Source: Aralia elata (taxonomy: Eukaryota > Streptophyta > Magnoliopsida > Apiales > Araliaceae). From it: a DNA stretch of 64,000 bases. How positions within the stretch are numbered: position 1 is the first letter of the stretch; every line of letters begins with the position of its first letter. The notes beneath the pieces are model-generated. The model saw only the letters and a list, made by a program, of their open reading frames with translations, ran no database searches and had not been told where the DNA came from. A program made the translations under genes and the position numbers. Positions 1-9,640 of the stretch are shown here, piece by piece. Location: assembly GCA_034770075.1 (NCBI GenBank), contig JAVJAP010000355.1:62001-126000 (forward strand), read 5' to 3'.

Positions 1-985
1 GTAGATTTTCGTATGATGTTTGATGGGTTGAAGATGAACACTAGCTTCTCCTCCTTGATTTTGCAATCCTTGATGTTTTTGCTCTTTGGCCTTGCTTGAT
101 GTAGCTTGATTTTAGCACTTTGGCCGTCTAATTGGATGTATTTGGTAGCTTCCTCTCTCTAGATTTGATGTTAGAAGGTGTTAGATGGAGTTAGAATGTG
201 TTAGGATGAGTTAGAATGAGTGGGTATGTGTTAGAATGAAGTTCCAGCCGCCACTTTAGTGTTATAAGAGATGGGTGTCTCAAACCCTAGCATTTCCCGA
301 GTTTTGGACCAAAAAATTCGCAAAGTCAGAAGCGTTTCTCGCCCCGGCGCCAATTTTGGCCTGAATTCCGTCGCCCCGGCGACGCTCTCGCCCCGGCGGT
401 GTTCTGTACCGCGAGACAGTTTCAACGTCTGTTGGTAAAATAGCCATAACTTCTTCGTCCGAACTCGGATTAAGGCGATTAAAGAGGCTATGGAAAGCTA
501 AGAAGGAGATCTACAACTTCAATAACTGGAGCGTGACGAGATAATGTCCAGAGAAAGGCGTAAATTGGCCCCGAAGCAGATGCTGTGTAAAATTCATGCA
601 AAATCCGATGGTAAAAGGACCATAACTCTCTCATACGAACTGCAAATTGGATGATTCCGGATGTTCTGGAAAGCTAAGAGCAAAATCTACAACTTTTGTT
701 CTTTGCGTTTTGAGAGATTCAGATGGAATCATGGGTAAAATTGAGAAACAAGCAGCGGAAATGCTAGATTCGAGCCAAAAACGTAACGGTCCAAGGGGCC
801 TTTATTTCAATACCTACAAAACAACGTAAAAACACATAAAAGCATACAAATACATATAAAAGTACTACAAAAGTACATTACACAACAATAAGATGAAAAC
901 ACATAAAACCAAACGAAATAGCTAAAGACTTACAAATTATTAAGGCTAAAAGTACCTAATTTGTGTATATAAAATACACTCATCA
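1..985 (-). repeat. Ath-1 3' LTR (partial)
   Basis: Direct repeat of 4350-5334. It contains a GC-rich cluster at about 329-402 with several CGCCCCGGCG cores in otherwise AT-rich sequence. It also has two diverged copies of a module, at about 431-525 and 608-695, recognisable by GCCATAACT or ACCATAACT followed by GGAAAGCTAAGA and CTACAACTT. Confidence 0.9.
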
Positions 986-2260
986 AATACCCCCAAACTT
1001 AAACTTTGCTTGTCCTCAAGCAAAACACACAAACTATAAAAATTAAACATTTCTAAATAAAAACTATCTTGAGCAATGAGTTAATAAGTTAACCAATGGT
1101 CTCAAAGCATAAACACAATAAAATTCAAGGAAACTTTCAAAACGTTGCAAGTCTAGATTTACAATTAGCTAGTTATAGCTTGCTTTAGGTCCCTTCCGTG
1201 TGTGTGTGTGAGTACCCAATAGCACTAAACCAATCAAGCTCGGATGAAGTTATGCAACCACATTACCTTATGAAATAATCAAAATAAACCCCAAAACAAC
1301 ATGCTTAACACACCACTCAATACAAAGGTATACAAATCACAATTTCTAAAAATATGAAATCAAAGGACTCTAGGTAAGTGCATTTTATGCTCCATCTTAT
1401 CATAAGTTCACTCTTGTGGGTGAGTGCGTTTTACGCTCCATCTCAACCCAACACAAGATTTGATAAACATAAATGTCTTACTTTTATCAAAATTATAAGA
1501 GAGTGCGTTTTACGCTCTATCTCTCCTACACATGTGTCCATGAGTGAGTGTGTTTTACGCTCCATCTCAACTCACCACATGACCAACAATTCAAACACAA
1601 CAAATTTGGACACCTTGCTTCGAGTGATGTTTAAACGAGTTCAAGAGTTTATAGATATTTCCCATAAGCATTCGGTTATAAAAGCCTTCTCTAAGCATAC
1701 AACTAGCTCATTACTCATGGATAGGTGCAAAAGAGTGAAAGGACGCATAAGTAAAACAATAACGAACAATAACGATTAAGCACAAAGACTAAGCAACATT
1801 TATCCATTTTCCATAAGTTAAAATCAATTCAAACAAGCCATTACCATAGACCATGGATTATGGTTCAAATCAAATTAAAACAATGCTCAAGGGACATATC
1901 CTAAAAATAAATATTTTTTTTTTGAACAAAAATACATATCTTAAATCACATAAAAACTAAATTAAAAACACACAAATACGAAGTATTACCCCCAAACTTA
2001 AACTTGACATTGTCCTCAATGTCTGATATAGGAAAAATTAAAATAGAAGACTTCCCTGAAACCGTGTCAAGCGCCATTGATATCATCTTTCAATACCTCT
2101 AAGTTGGGAGCGTACCTGAAAGCAAATGACTAAAGAAATTAAAATGCAATTAAACAAACTAAAAAGCAATTGAAAAAAAATCAAAATCAAAACAATAAAA
2201 TTGGGTTGCCTCCCAAGAAGCGCTTGTTTTAAAGTCTTCAGCCTGACTAACTCCCTGCTT
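986..2260 (-). promoter_or_regulatory. Ath-1 structured untranslated region between gag stop and 3' LTR
   Basis: This is about 1.3 kb with no credible gene. In coding (minus) orientation it holds an AAGCGCTT palindrome (2218-2225) and a TTGGGAGGCAACCCAA hairpin (2201-2216). A hairpin with GACATTG/CAATGTC arms around a GAGGAC core follows (2006-2023), with a first polypurine tract beside it (about 1988-2000). Then come four copies of a GAGTGCGTTTTACGCTC-type repeat (plus-strand reading; 1376-1399, 1421-1446, 1501-1523, 1545-1569). Last are a TTTGCTTG/CAAGCAAA hairpin with the same core (1005-1024) and the terminal polypurine tract (986-1003). The same order recurs in Ath-A and Ath-2. Confidence 0.75.
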
Positions 2261-3337
2261 TTATCCAATTCCCCTTCGATAATTGAGGAACCCACCCTCC
2301 ATTGATAGCCATGTAATATTTGAGGGTTTCGCCTCAGTAAGGGTCATTGTATCATGTTCACCTAGCTTGGTACTTTTAGGCACAACCTCACTTAAGGACT
2401 TCACAAAACTAGATGATTGTTCCATTGTGTTTGTGAAAAGAATGTTGAATTGAAGCTCCACAAACACAATAAAATTTTCAGCTTTCTTCTTATGGACCCC
2501 TAATTCATCACACCATGGGTTCAAATTTATATTAGCTCCATTGTCACATAGAGCCTTGCCTAAGACATGACTACCAATTGGGCACGATTTTGCAAAATTG
2601 ACTGGATTCTTGAACTTTGGCGGAGAAGGCACTTGGGGCACTAACACAATTGACTCATCTTCGTTTGAACTCATACAAATCTCTTTGCCGATTGTGTTAA
2701 CCTTATCCCCAATTGTCTCCTCCATTTCTATCTTTCGTGGCTCATCCAGTTGCAGAATTGGCTCGGGCTCACCATAAGTCTCGGAATCCATGTCATAACA
2801 CCAATTATTTTGAGGACGGTTGTTCAAAGCTTTGAACATTTGATCAATCTGATTCTGAAGATTTTGAATTGATATTTCCTGACTTTCCAACATCTCCTCC
2901 TTCGAAGCCATGATCTTGGTTACAAGTTCCTCAAAGTTTGACGTCTTCTCTTCTTGAATAGGAGGTGGACATGAGAATTCCGGTGCAAAAGCTGGACTTG
3001 GAGCATAACATTGATCGTCATAATTGTAGCTCCATGTAGAATTCGGGTGATACCCCCAATCTTGGTGATAATCGGGATAATCATAGTTATTGAGGTAATC
3101 ACCACCGTATTGTACCGGTCCAAAACTGATGGTGCATTGATGACTCGGGTGATTATCAGCACAATAATCACATGTCATTGCTATACCTTGAGTGCTCTCT
3201 GTTACTAAGGCATCCAACTTCCTCGATAGTGTTTCAAATTGTGCTGACAATGCAGAGAGTGCATTAAGTCCATCAATCCCAGTTTCCCTTGGTTGAGTCA
3301 TACTCGTGTATGGCCATTGATAAGCAAAGTCATCCAT
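2261..3337 (-). CDS. Athila-type gag / protease-like protein, no pol
   Basis: Intact reading frame of 358 residues from the ATG at 3337. The frame stays open to 3391, but the inner ATG was chosen because the same position starts the homologous proteins of Ath-A and Ath-2 (start motif YQWPYT). Visible features are a cysteine/histidine cluster CDYCADNHPSHQC (CX2CX3HX4C spacing, like a gag zinc knuckle), a Y/W-rich stretch (DYHQDWGYHPNSTWSYNY), and a coiled-coil-like segment SIQNLQNQIDQM. Near residue 275 is GKALCDNGANINLNPW, which resembles the Athila protease context (CDLGASINLMP) but is altered. The C-terminus GGFLNYRRGIG is nearly identical in Ath-A. Gag packages element RNA. Protease activity is doubtful, because the usual D-L-G-A-S is D-N-G-A-N here. 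No reverse transcriptase or integrase follows. Confidence 0.75.
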   Translation of the reverse strand: MDDFAYQWPYTSMTQPRETGIDGLNALSALSAQFETLSRKLDALVTESTQGIAMTCDYCADNHPSHQCTISFGPVQYGGDYLNNYDYPDYHQDWGYHPNSTWSYNYDDQCYAPSPAFAPEFSCPPPIQEEKTSNFEELVTKIMASKEEMLESQEISIQNLQNQIDQMFKALNNRPQNNWCYDMDSETYGEPEPILQLDEPRKIEMEETIGDKVNTIGKEICMSSNEDESIVLVPQVPSPPKFKNPVNFAKSCPIGSHVLGKALCDNGANINLNPWCDELGVHKKKAENFIVFVELQFNILFTNTMEQSSSFVKSLSEVVPKSTKLGEHDTMTLTEAKPSNITWLSMEGGFLNYRRGIG

Positions 3338-3474
3338 GGTGTACCTTGCAAAGAAGAAAACATTAAAATAGAAAAATAAATGATAAAACAAACTAAAAGC
3401 AAATTTATATACAAGTTTAAATTAAGACTAATTTGATTATGACTAATATTAAAAAAAACACTAGAAGAATAATT

Positions 3475-3491
3475 CCCCAGCAACGGCGCCA
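3475..3491 (-). other. Primer-binding site, tRNA-Asp type
   Basis: Minus-strand TGGCGCCGTTGCTGGGG matches the complement of the plant tRNA-Asp 3' end with one mismatch. It lies 6 bases inside the LTR edge at 3498 (spacer AGTTTT). Confidence 0.85.
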
Positions 3492-3497
3492 AAAACT

Positions 3498-5334
3498 TGT
3501 TGTCCGATTAATATAACGACAATCACGCGCAAGTATACGCGGTCAACAAGTAATAAAGAGTAAGTAAAGTATCGATCCCACGAGGAATTATTACTAGTGT
3601 TTTCCAAGTATTAACCTTTTATCATCTCAATCTTATCTAAACTAATGGTTTTCTGTCTTTTTGGTGGTTTGGATTAATAAAGATAACATTAATAAAAGAA
3701 CAATAGAAAGCTTTAAAGATAATGAAGATATGAGATTATAATTTTTCCTATTGATTCATCTACCTCAACACACTTCCTGTTAAACACCAAATTAATTATC
3801 ACAGATTGTTAGTCCGAGAACACGAAAGTGAGACAAGGCCCATCCTTTCGATGTACCAAGTCCATATCATATATAATCCACAAATGATAGAATAAACACG
3901 AACACCCACATTACCCTAAACCACTATATGTCTATGTGATTTACAAATAAATAGGGTTTAAGCTCAAGCTCTCAAATGACTACAAGCGGTGCTTCGGTAT
4001 TAATGTCTATCCTAAGCACAAATCATTACATTCCAACGCCATGTAGAACATACAAACACATGCTATTATGATTAGATCTAAACCCATAATCCGTTTCTCA
4101 ATTTCATATGGATTATCATGGTAATTGCTAGCTAGGGCAATTAAGCAATTGAACACAAATCATAATAGACAATTCCATGAATAGCTAATAAGACTAACAA
4201 GGAAGCATAGCAAAGTAAACTACACAACAAGATCCATTATAATCCCAAAATAGAGTTTAGTTCATGGTAACTACAAATAACATCATATTCAATTTATACA
4301 TCATGTTGGATACAAAAATAGAAAGGAAACTAGAGATAAAACCACTTTTGTAGATTTTCATATGATGTTTGATGGGTTGAAGATGAACACTAGCTTCTCC
4401 TCCTTGATTTTGCAATCCTTGATGTTTTTGCTCTTTGGCCTTGCTTGATGTAGCTTGATTTTAGCACTTTGGCCGTCTAATTGGATGTATTTGGTAGCTT
4501 CCTCTCTCTATATTTGATGTTAGAAGGTGTTAGATGGAGTTAGAATGTGTTAGGATGAGTTAGAATGAGTGGGTATGTGTTAGAATGAAGTTCCAGTCGC
4601 CACTTTGGTGTTATAAGAGATGGGTGTCTCAAACCCTAGCATTTTCCGAGTTTTGGACCAAAAAATTCGCAAAGTCAGAAGCGTTTCTCGCCCCGGCGCC
4701 AATTTTGGCCTGAATTCCGTCGCCCCGACGACGCTCTCTCCCCGACGGTGTTCTGTACCGCGAGACAGTTTCAACGTATGTTGGTAAAATGGCCATAACT
4801 TCTTCGTCCGAACTCGGATTAAGGCGATTAAGGAGGCTATGGAAAGCTAAGAAGGAGCTCTACAACCTCCATATCTGGAGCTCGACGAGATAATGGCCAG
4901 AGAAAGTCGCAAATTGGCCCCGAAGCAGCTGCTGTGTAAAATTCATGCAAAATCCGATGGTAAAAGGACCATAACTCTCTCATACGAACTTCAAATTGGA
5001 TGGTTCCGGATGTTCTGGAAAGCTAAGATGAAAATATACAACTTTAGTTCTTTGAGTTTTGAGAGATTCGGATTGCATCATGGGTCAAATTGAGAAACCA
5101 GCAGCGAAAATGCTATATTCGAGCCAAAAACGTAACGGTCCAAGGGGCCTTTATTTCAATACTTACAAAACAACGTAAAAACACATAAAAGCACACAAAT
5201 ACATATAAAAGTACTACAAAAGTACATTACACAACAATAAGATGAAAACACATAAAACCAAACGAAATAGCTAAAGACTTACAAATTATTAAGGCTAAAA
5301 GTACCTAATTTGTGTATATAAAATACACTAATCA
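3498..5334 (-). repeat. Ath-1 5' LTR
   Basis: LTR of 1837 bp, bounded by TG..CA and next to the primer-binding site. It has the same GC cluster (about 4679-4750) and duplicated module as the 3' LTR. Its end near the primer site carries a stretch (CGTGGGATCGATACTTTACT on the minus strand) that is conserved in Ath-A, Ath-2 and the solo LTRs. Confidence 0.9.
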
Positions 5335-5557
5335 ATCAACGACTTTCCAAATAATATAGATTTCAACATTAATCACAAAAGAACCTTTCAGTAAATAGTT
5401 ACCGTACAATTCAATCCTTCTACCATACAATGTCCCAATTAAATATAAGACATGGAATTACTGTCAAGTCTGATTTTATTTAATTATATGTATTTCGATT
5501 CCCAAATGCACAACTCTAAATAATGCAAATTAGAAACTCCTTTCTAATTTCATTCTA
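5335..5557 (-). mobile_element. Angela-type Copia LTR fragment, inner part
   Basis: Reverse complement of the Angela-like LTR segment at about 30228-30435. It joins on to 21481-22145 once Ath-A is removed. Ath-1 truncates it on the left at 5334. No gene. Confidence 0.85.
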
Positions 5558-6169
5558 CAAAAACTTGTTGTCAGATTTTACAATCAACAATTACGTGCAA
5601 GAGTACACGATCAACAAGTAATAAAGTGATAAGATAGAGTGTCGAACCCACAGGGAATCTCTGTTCAATAATTTCCAACTACTAGTACTATATCAATTCA
5701 ATTTTATTTAAACAATCACAATTTGAATAATGATTAAACTATTTAAATCAAAACTAAGAATAAAAACTAACACAAAGGTTGAAATTCAGATTTTTAAAGG
5801 CTTAAGACTACAACATCTCCAATTATATAATAAAAACTAATTATCCAATTCATCCAATTATTAACTTCAACAGAGTTGTTAACAGGAATTCAAAGTTATT
5901 CATAAGCCCTTTTCCAAGTGATCAAATAAATTTATCTAACTCAATTAATTCTACGATATTCCTATGCAAAACTAAAGAATTAAATTCATTAAGCACTAAT
6001 TCCCAATAGTTACATGCAGCAAAGAAATATCCCTATTCACTTCACAACCCCAATTATTCATCCCATGCAAATAATTAAGAATACATGCTATCACATTCAG
6101 ATCTAACCCTAGATTTCATCTCCTGAATTCATCTAAAGTATCCGCTAATTGTTGATCAGACAATTACTC

Positions 6170-8209
6170 TGTAGACACCCAAATTTTGCGTTTCCTATAC
6201 TAACCTTGACAGGAGGGCAAAATCGTCAATTAGCCTAGCCTACGAGACGGAAGGTGGACATAAGTGCGAACACTCGAGGCCACCACGACGACTTGCGATC
6301 AAGGCTGACACGACGACGGGCGAAGCAAACACCCATGAATGATGTGGCACTTTTCCCAACGGTTCCCGGACTGCAAAATGCAAGCCTTCCAGTAGAAACC
6401 GATGATTCGACACGAGAATCGAGGTGCGGTTCAGAAAACGAGAAAATCAGCCCACCCAGCCGCGGATCAATCTGCGGCCAAACGATTAAAATAATGGTAG
6501 TGCGCGAGACGGCTGAAGTGCGCGGCGGGCGCGGGGAAACCGAGGCCAGCCGCAGATTGATTTGCGGCCAGCCGCAGATCAATCTGCGGCTGCCTAGGGC
6601 AGCCCCTTATCAGGCCATTTTGCATACAGAAGAAGAGAGGAGAAAAAAGGCAGCAGCAGGAGCAGCTCGGGAAGAACAGCAAAATCAGCAACAATTAAGA
6701 GAGAAAAGAGAGAAAATAGTGAGGAATTGTATCCATTTTGTGAGACTATATATCATATATTTCTACTCTATTCAATACACAAATTCACATATATTGTGTG
6801 GATTATTTGCAAAGTGAAAAATCCTTTGTTTTAGCATTTTGTTTTACCATTTTTGTTGAAGCTTTTTCTCATCCAAATTATATTAAATGTAGTTGTTCTT
6901 GTATATTGTTGTGAATCCATGGATTGAGGGCTATTAGTGAGGGTTCCAAATGGAACGAAATTCCTCCTAATGGCCCGATGATATTCATTTGGTGAATTTT
7001 TAGCTCGTTGGAATGATGTATTGTGCATAGATTGTTTAGATTGCTATTTTTAGGATGTTGCGGGTGTGTAGCGATTTTGGATGTGAGCCTAGGAGCGCGA
7101 CCCCGTGGTCCAAATCCGATGATGGACATCTATTGATATATGTAATAAATTCGATGTATCTTTCATTGTAAATATGTAATCGTCGGGCCTTAAAACGACG
7201 CCAAGGCGAGAATCGTGTTTAAGGCCCCGAAATAGTGAAACTTGTGATTGTAGGCGTTTGGGGTTATTTTGATGGCTTACATGCCCATGAATAGCCCCAA
7301 CGCATTTTAATGCTTGATTTGATTTATGAGACGAAATTAATTTCAAAGCTAAACGATAAGATTTTCGTAAAATCAATCGAACTAGGTTATTAGAATCACG
7401 AGGTTAAAATTTGGGAATGCTAATGAAACGTCGATTCCTATTTAACGAGAAAGCTAAAGAAAAAAATCGTTTTCAAACATCACAAAAAATGGTTTTATAA
7501 AATAAGAAATGTTTTATTAAATCTTTGTGCATAGGGTGAAAGAGATCCTAGAAGTTGCCCATCATTCTATTTACGAAAGCAACGTGTAGATCTCGATTCC
7601 TATTTTGACGAAGGTTTAAAACTCTTGTTTTGCCAAAATGACACTTAATGAAAACCTTACAGTTTTGACAATTAAAATCAAACCTTTTCTAATAAAGAAT
7701 AAAGCTTTCTCGTATAAGCTGAAGGACATTCTAAAGCACTCCCAAAGCACGATTTTCCCTAAAAAATCCAAATGATTCTTTCATACAAACTCACCACTAC
7801 ATTCACATAGGCACACACACACACGCGCGCATACACACACATTTCATGAATTCAAGGATAGGAAAGCATCAAGATTGCGGTAACCGTGTTTCACGGAAGT
7901 CGGGGGGTGCCTAACACCTTCCCCTCGCTTAAGCAAGCCCCCGAACTCTATGAATCTCGATTCGCAGACCAATTAATTTGGAGTCACATATGAGCCAGCG
8001 ATTTATAAAAAAACGAAAACTCGGATGAGTAGGTACATCCATTTCAAATATACCAACTGGCGACTCTGGTTAATTGGCTCATCAAAAAAAAAACGATCTT
8101 TCAAAACCCCGTCGACATCAATGCCGACCTTTTCCCAAAATCATCTAATCAAAGGCTAAAATCGGAAAAGGACAAATATCGCGGGAAAGGCGAGAAACCG
8201 GCGTCGACA
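6170..8209 (+). repeat. Ogre-like 5' LTR
   Basis: LTR of 2040 bp running from TGTAGACACC to GTCGACA. It contains a palindrome cluster at about 6455-6600 built on AGCCGCAGATCAATCTGCGG-type sequence. A CA/CG dinucleotide run lies at about 7808-7842. Open frames over 6235-6817 are caused by the GC-rich cluster and are not genes. Confidence 0.88.
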
Positions 8210-8211
8210 GC

Positions 8212-8230
8212 TGGCGACTCTGCTGGGGAC
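8212..8230 (+). other. Primer-binding site, Ogre type (tRNA-Arg-like)
   Basis: TGGCGACTCTGCTGGGGAC, two bases after the LTR end. From memory, Ogre elements use a tRNA-Arg primer with the closely related site TGGCGACTCCGCTGGGG. Confidence 0.8.
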
Positions 8231-9159
8231 ATTAGAGGGCTTAAGCCGCGTTCAAATCTTGATGCTATCCTATCCTTCAAAAATTCATGAATATATGTGT
8301 GCATGCGATATTTTGATCATTTTTACTTTTGTTGTGTGAATGTGTGTTTTGTCCAATAAGTGAATGATTGAATGGGATTGCTATAATTTAAAGTAAAATC
8401 ATTTGCATACGGTGAGGACGATGAATGTGAATGTATGTTGAGAGAGTACCTCCTCCTAAGGCGAACCTGTCGGTTGCTTATTACTGGACTCGAAGGGGCT
8501 GCTCCCCGGAGATGGCTCAGGAAACGCACCACCCAAATCCGCTCCAATCGAAAGGATTCAGACGAGTAGATTGCGAAGATTTGGGGACCTTCATGCCGAA
8601 AAGCCCGCGAGAGTAACCCTAGGGTAGGTCAGCCTCTGATAAACCTAACGAAAGGGAAGCTTCTTCATGCCCTTTTATCATTCAGTCAAATAAATAAATG
8701 TCATGTAAATGGCATATAACTGTCATACCGGCATCATCGTAATAAATATGTCCTGTATCATGTGATTACATCACCTGCACATATAAAGAGAATACTGACA
8801 TGGTTTTGCAGGAGGGCAATCCATGCCACGTACCAAGGTTTTCTAAAAACTTCTAAATACTATCCTGTCATCAAACACTGACCTTGTTTTGCAGGATAAG
8901 ATTAAGAGAACCGTGAAAGCGTGGCATAACGATCACAAAGAACCCAGAGTAGGGGCATATTCGACCACACAAAAAAAGGGAAAAAGGAAAAGAAAAAGAA
9001 AAAAGAAGAAGAAAGAATAATATAATAATTATGCGTCAGTGTTGACATGCATCTGCCAACTTGGAACTGGCACAGTACTAAACTACGGCCCTTGTTTGTT
9101 TTGCGAGATTGCCCCTACGACCCAACTAAGAGGCCGTAAAGTCCATACTCCATCCATCC
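8231..9159 (+). other. Ogre-like leader region, no gene
   Basis: Internal sequence downstream of the primer site with purine-rich stretches, including an A/G run at about 8970-9020. I see no reading frame that resembles a gag protein. Confidence 0.6.
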
Positions 9160-9640
9160 AAATGGCAGAGGCCGATAGCCATGAAATTACAGTTCTGCCA
9201 CTCCAACAATACGGCCGAATACGAGGGATTCATCCTAGGACTGAGATTAGCCTTCGGAATGGGAATCAAAAAGATGATAGTAGTTGGAGACTCGAATTGG
9301 TCATCCGGCAGGCCATGGGAATATACAGCATCAAAGGGCATAAATGGGACCTAGCTACGGGACTACTGAGATATCTGGAAGCCGAAGAAGCCCACAGACA
9401 AATGAACGAAGTACATGGCGATGTGTGCGGAGCCCATATGAGCAGAACATTTTTGGCAAAGAAAATCATGTGAACGGGTCACTACTGGCTAACCATGAAA
9501 ACTGACTGCGATACTCATATCAGGAAATGCCATCAATGCCAGATCCATGCCAATGCGATCCATGCACCTCCTAGTGAGCTCCATTGTTTGACCTCACCGT
9601 GGCCAGTTGGACCATGCAGCAGGTGATATCCCGAAAGGGG
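9160..9640 (+). pseudogene. Decayed RNase H and integrase zinc-finger remnant of Ogre-like pol
   Basis: Two frames together recall the end of a Ty3 Tat/Ogre polyprotein. One frame has NNTAEYEGFILGLRLAFGMG followed by VVGDSN, typical of the RNase H fold that follows RT in Tat elements. The other frame has VIRQAMG and then VHGDVCGAH. After an in-frame TGA (9471-9473) it continues to a TGHYW segment and KCHQCQ, which together make an HHCC integrase zinc finger. At least one frameshift (about 9290) and one stop are present. The integrase catalytic core is missing, because homology ends near 9640 before any DDE motif. Upstream RT and protease are also absent, so this is a fragment of a deleted pol. 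Confidence 0.75.

Larger units (their letters stand above)
1..5334 (-). mobile_element. Athila-like Ty3 LTR retrotransposon (Ath-1), 3' end cut by window start
   Basis: Minus-strand element made of a partial 3' LTR (1-985), an internal region (986-3497) and a full 5' LTR (3498-5334). Bases 1-985 align without a net gap to 4350-5334, with roughly 35-40 differences counted by eye. Read on the minus strand, the LTR starts TGATGAGTG (or TGATTAGTG) and ends in ACAACA. The internal region starts with a primer-binding site complementary to the 3' end of plant tRNA-Asp and ends with the polypurine tract AAGTTTGGGGGTATT. The right flank at 5335 is Angela-type LTR sequence, so this element inserted into it. 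The left target duplication is outside the window. The internal region is only about 2.5 kb and encodes a gag/protease-like protein without pol, so the element is probably non-autonomous. Confidence 0.9.

Noticed and set aside
1378..1779. 133-codon frame in Ath-1 untranslated region (and relatives at 17192, 44644, 61484)
   Set aside because: It runs antisense to the element and through the GAGTGCGTTTTACGCTC repeats. The related element on the other strand has a different frame structure.
6235..6817. Open frames of 115-187 codons in the Ogre-like LTR (repeated at 14187-14785 and 15283-15546)
   Set aside because: They overlap on both strands, lie within LTR sequence upstream of the primer site, and come from the palindromic GC cluster.
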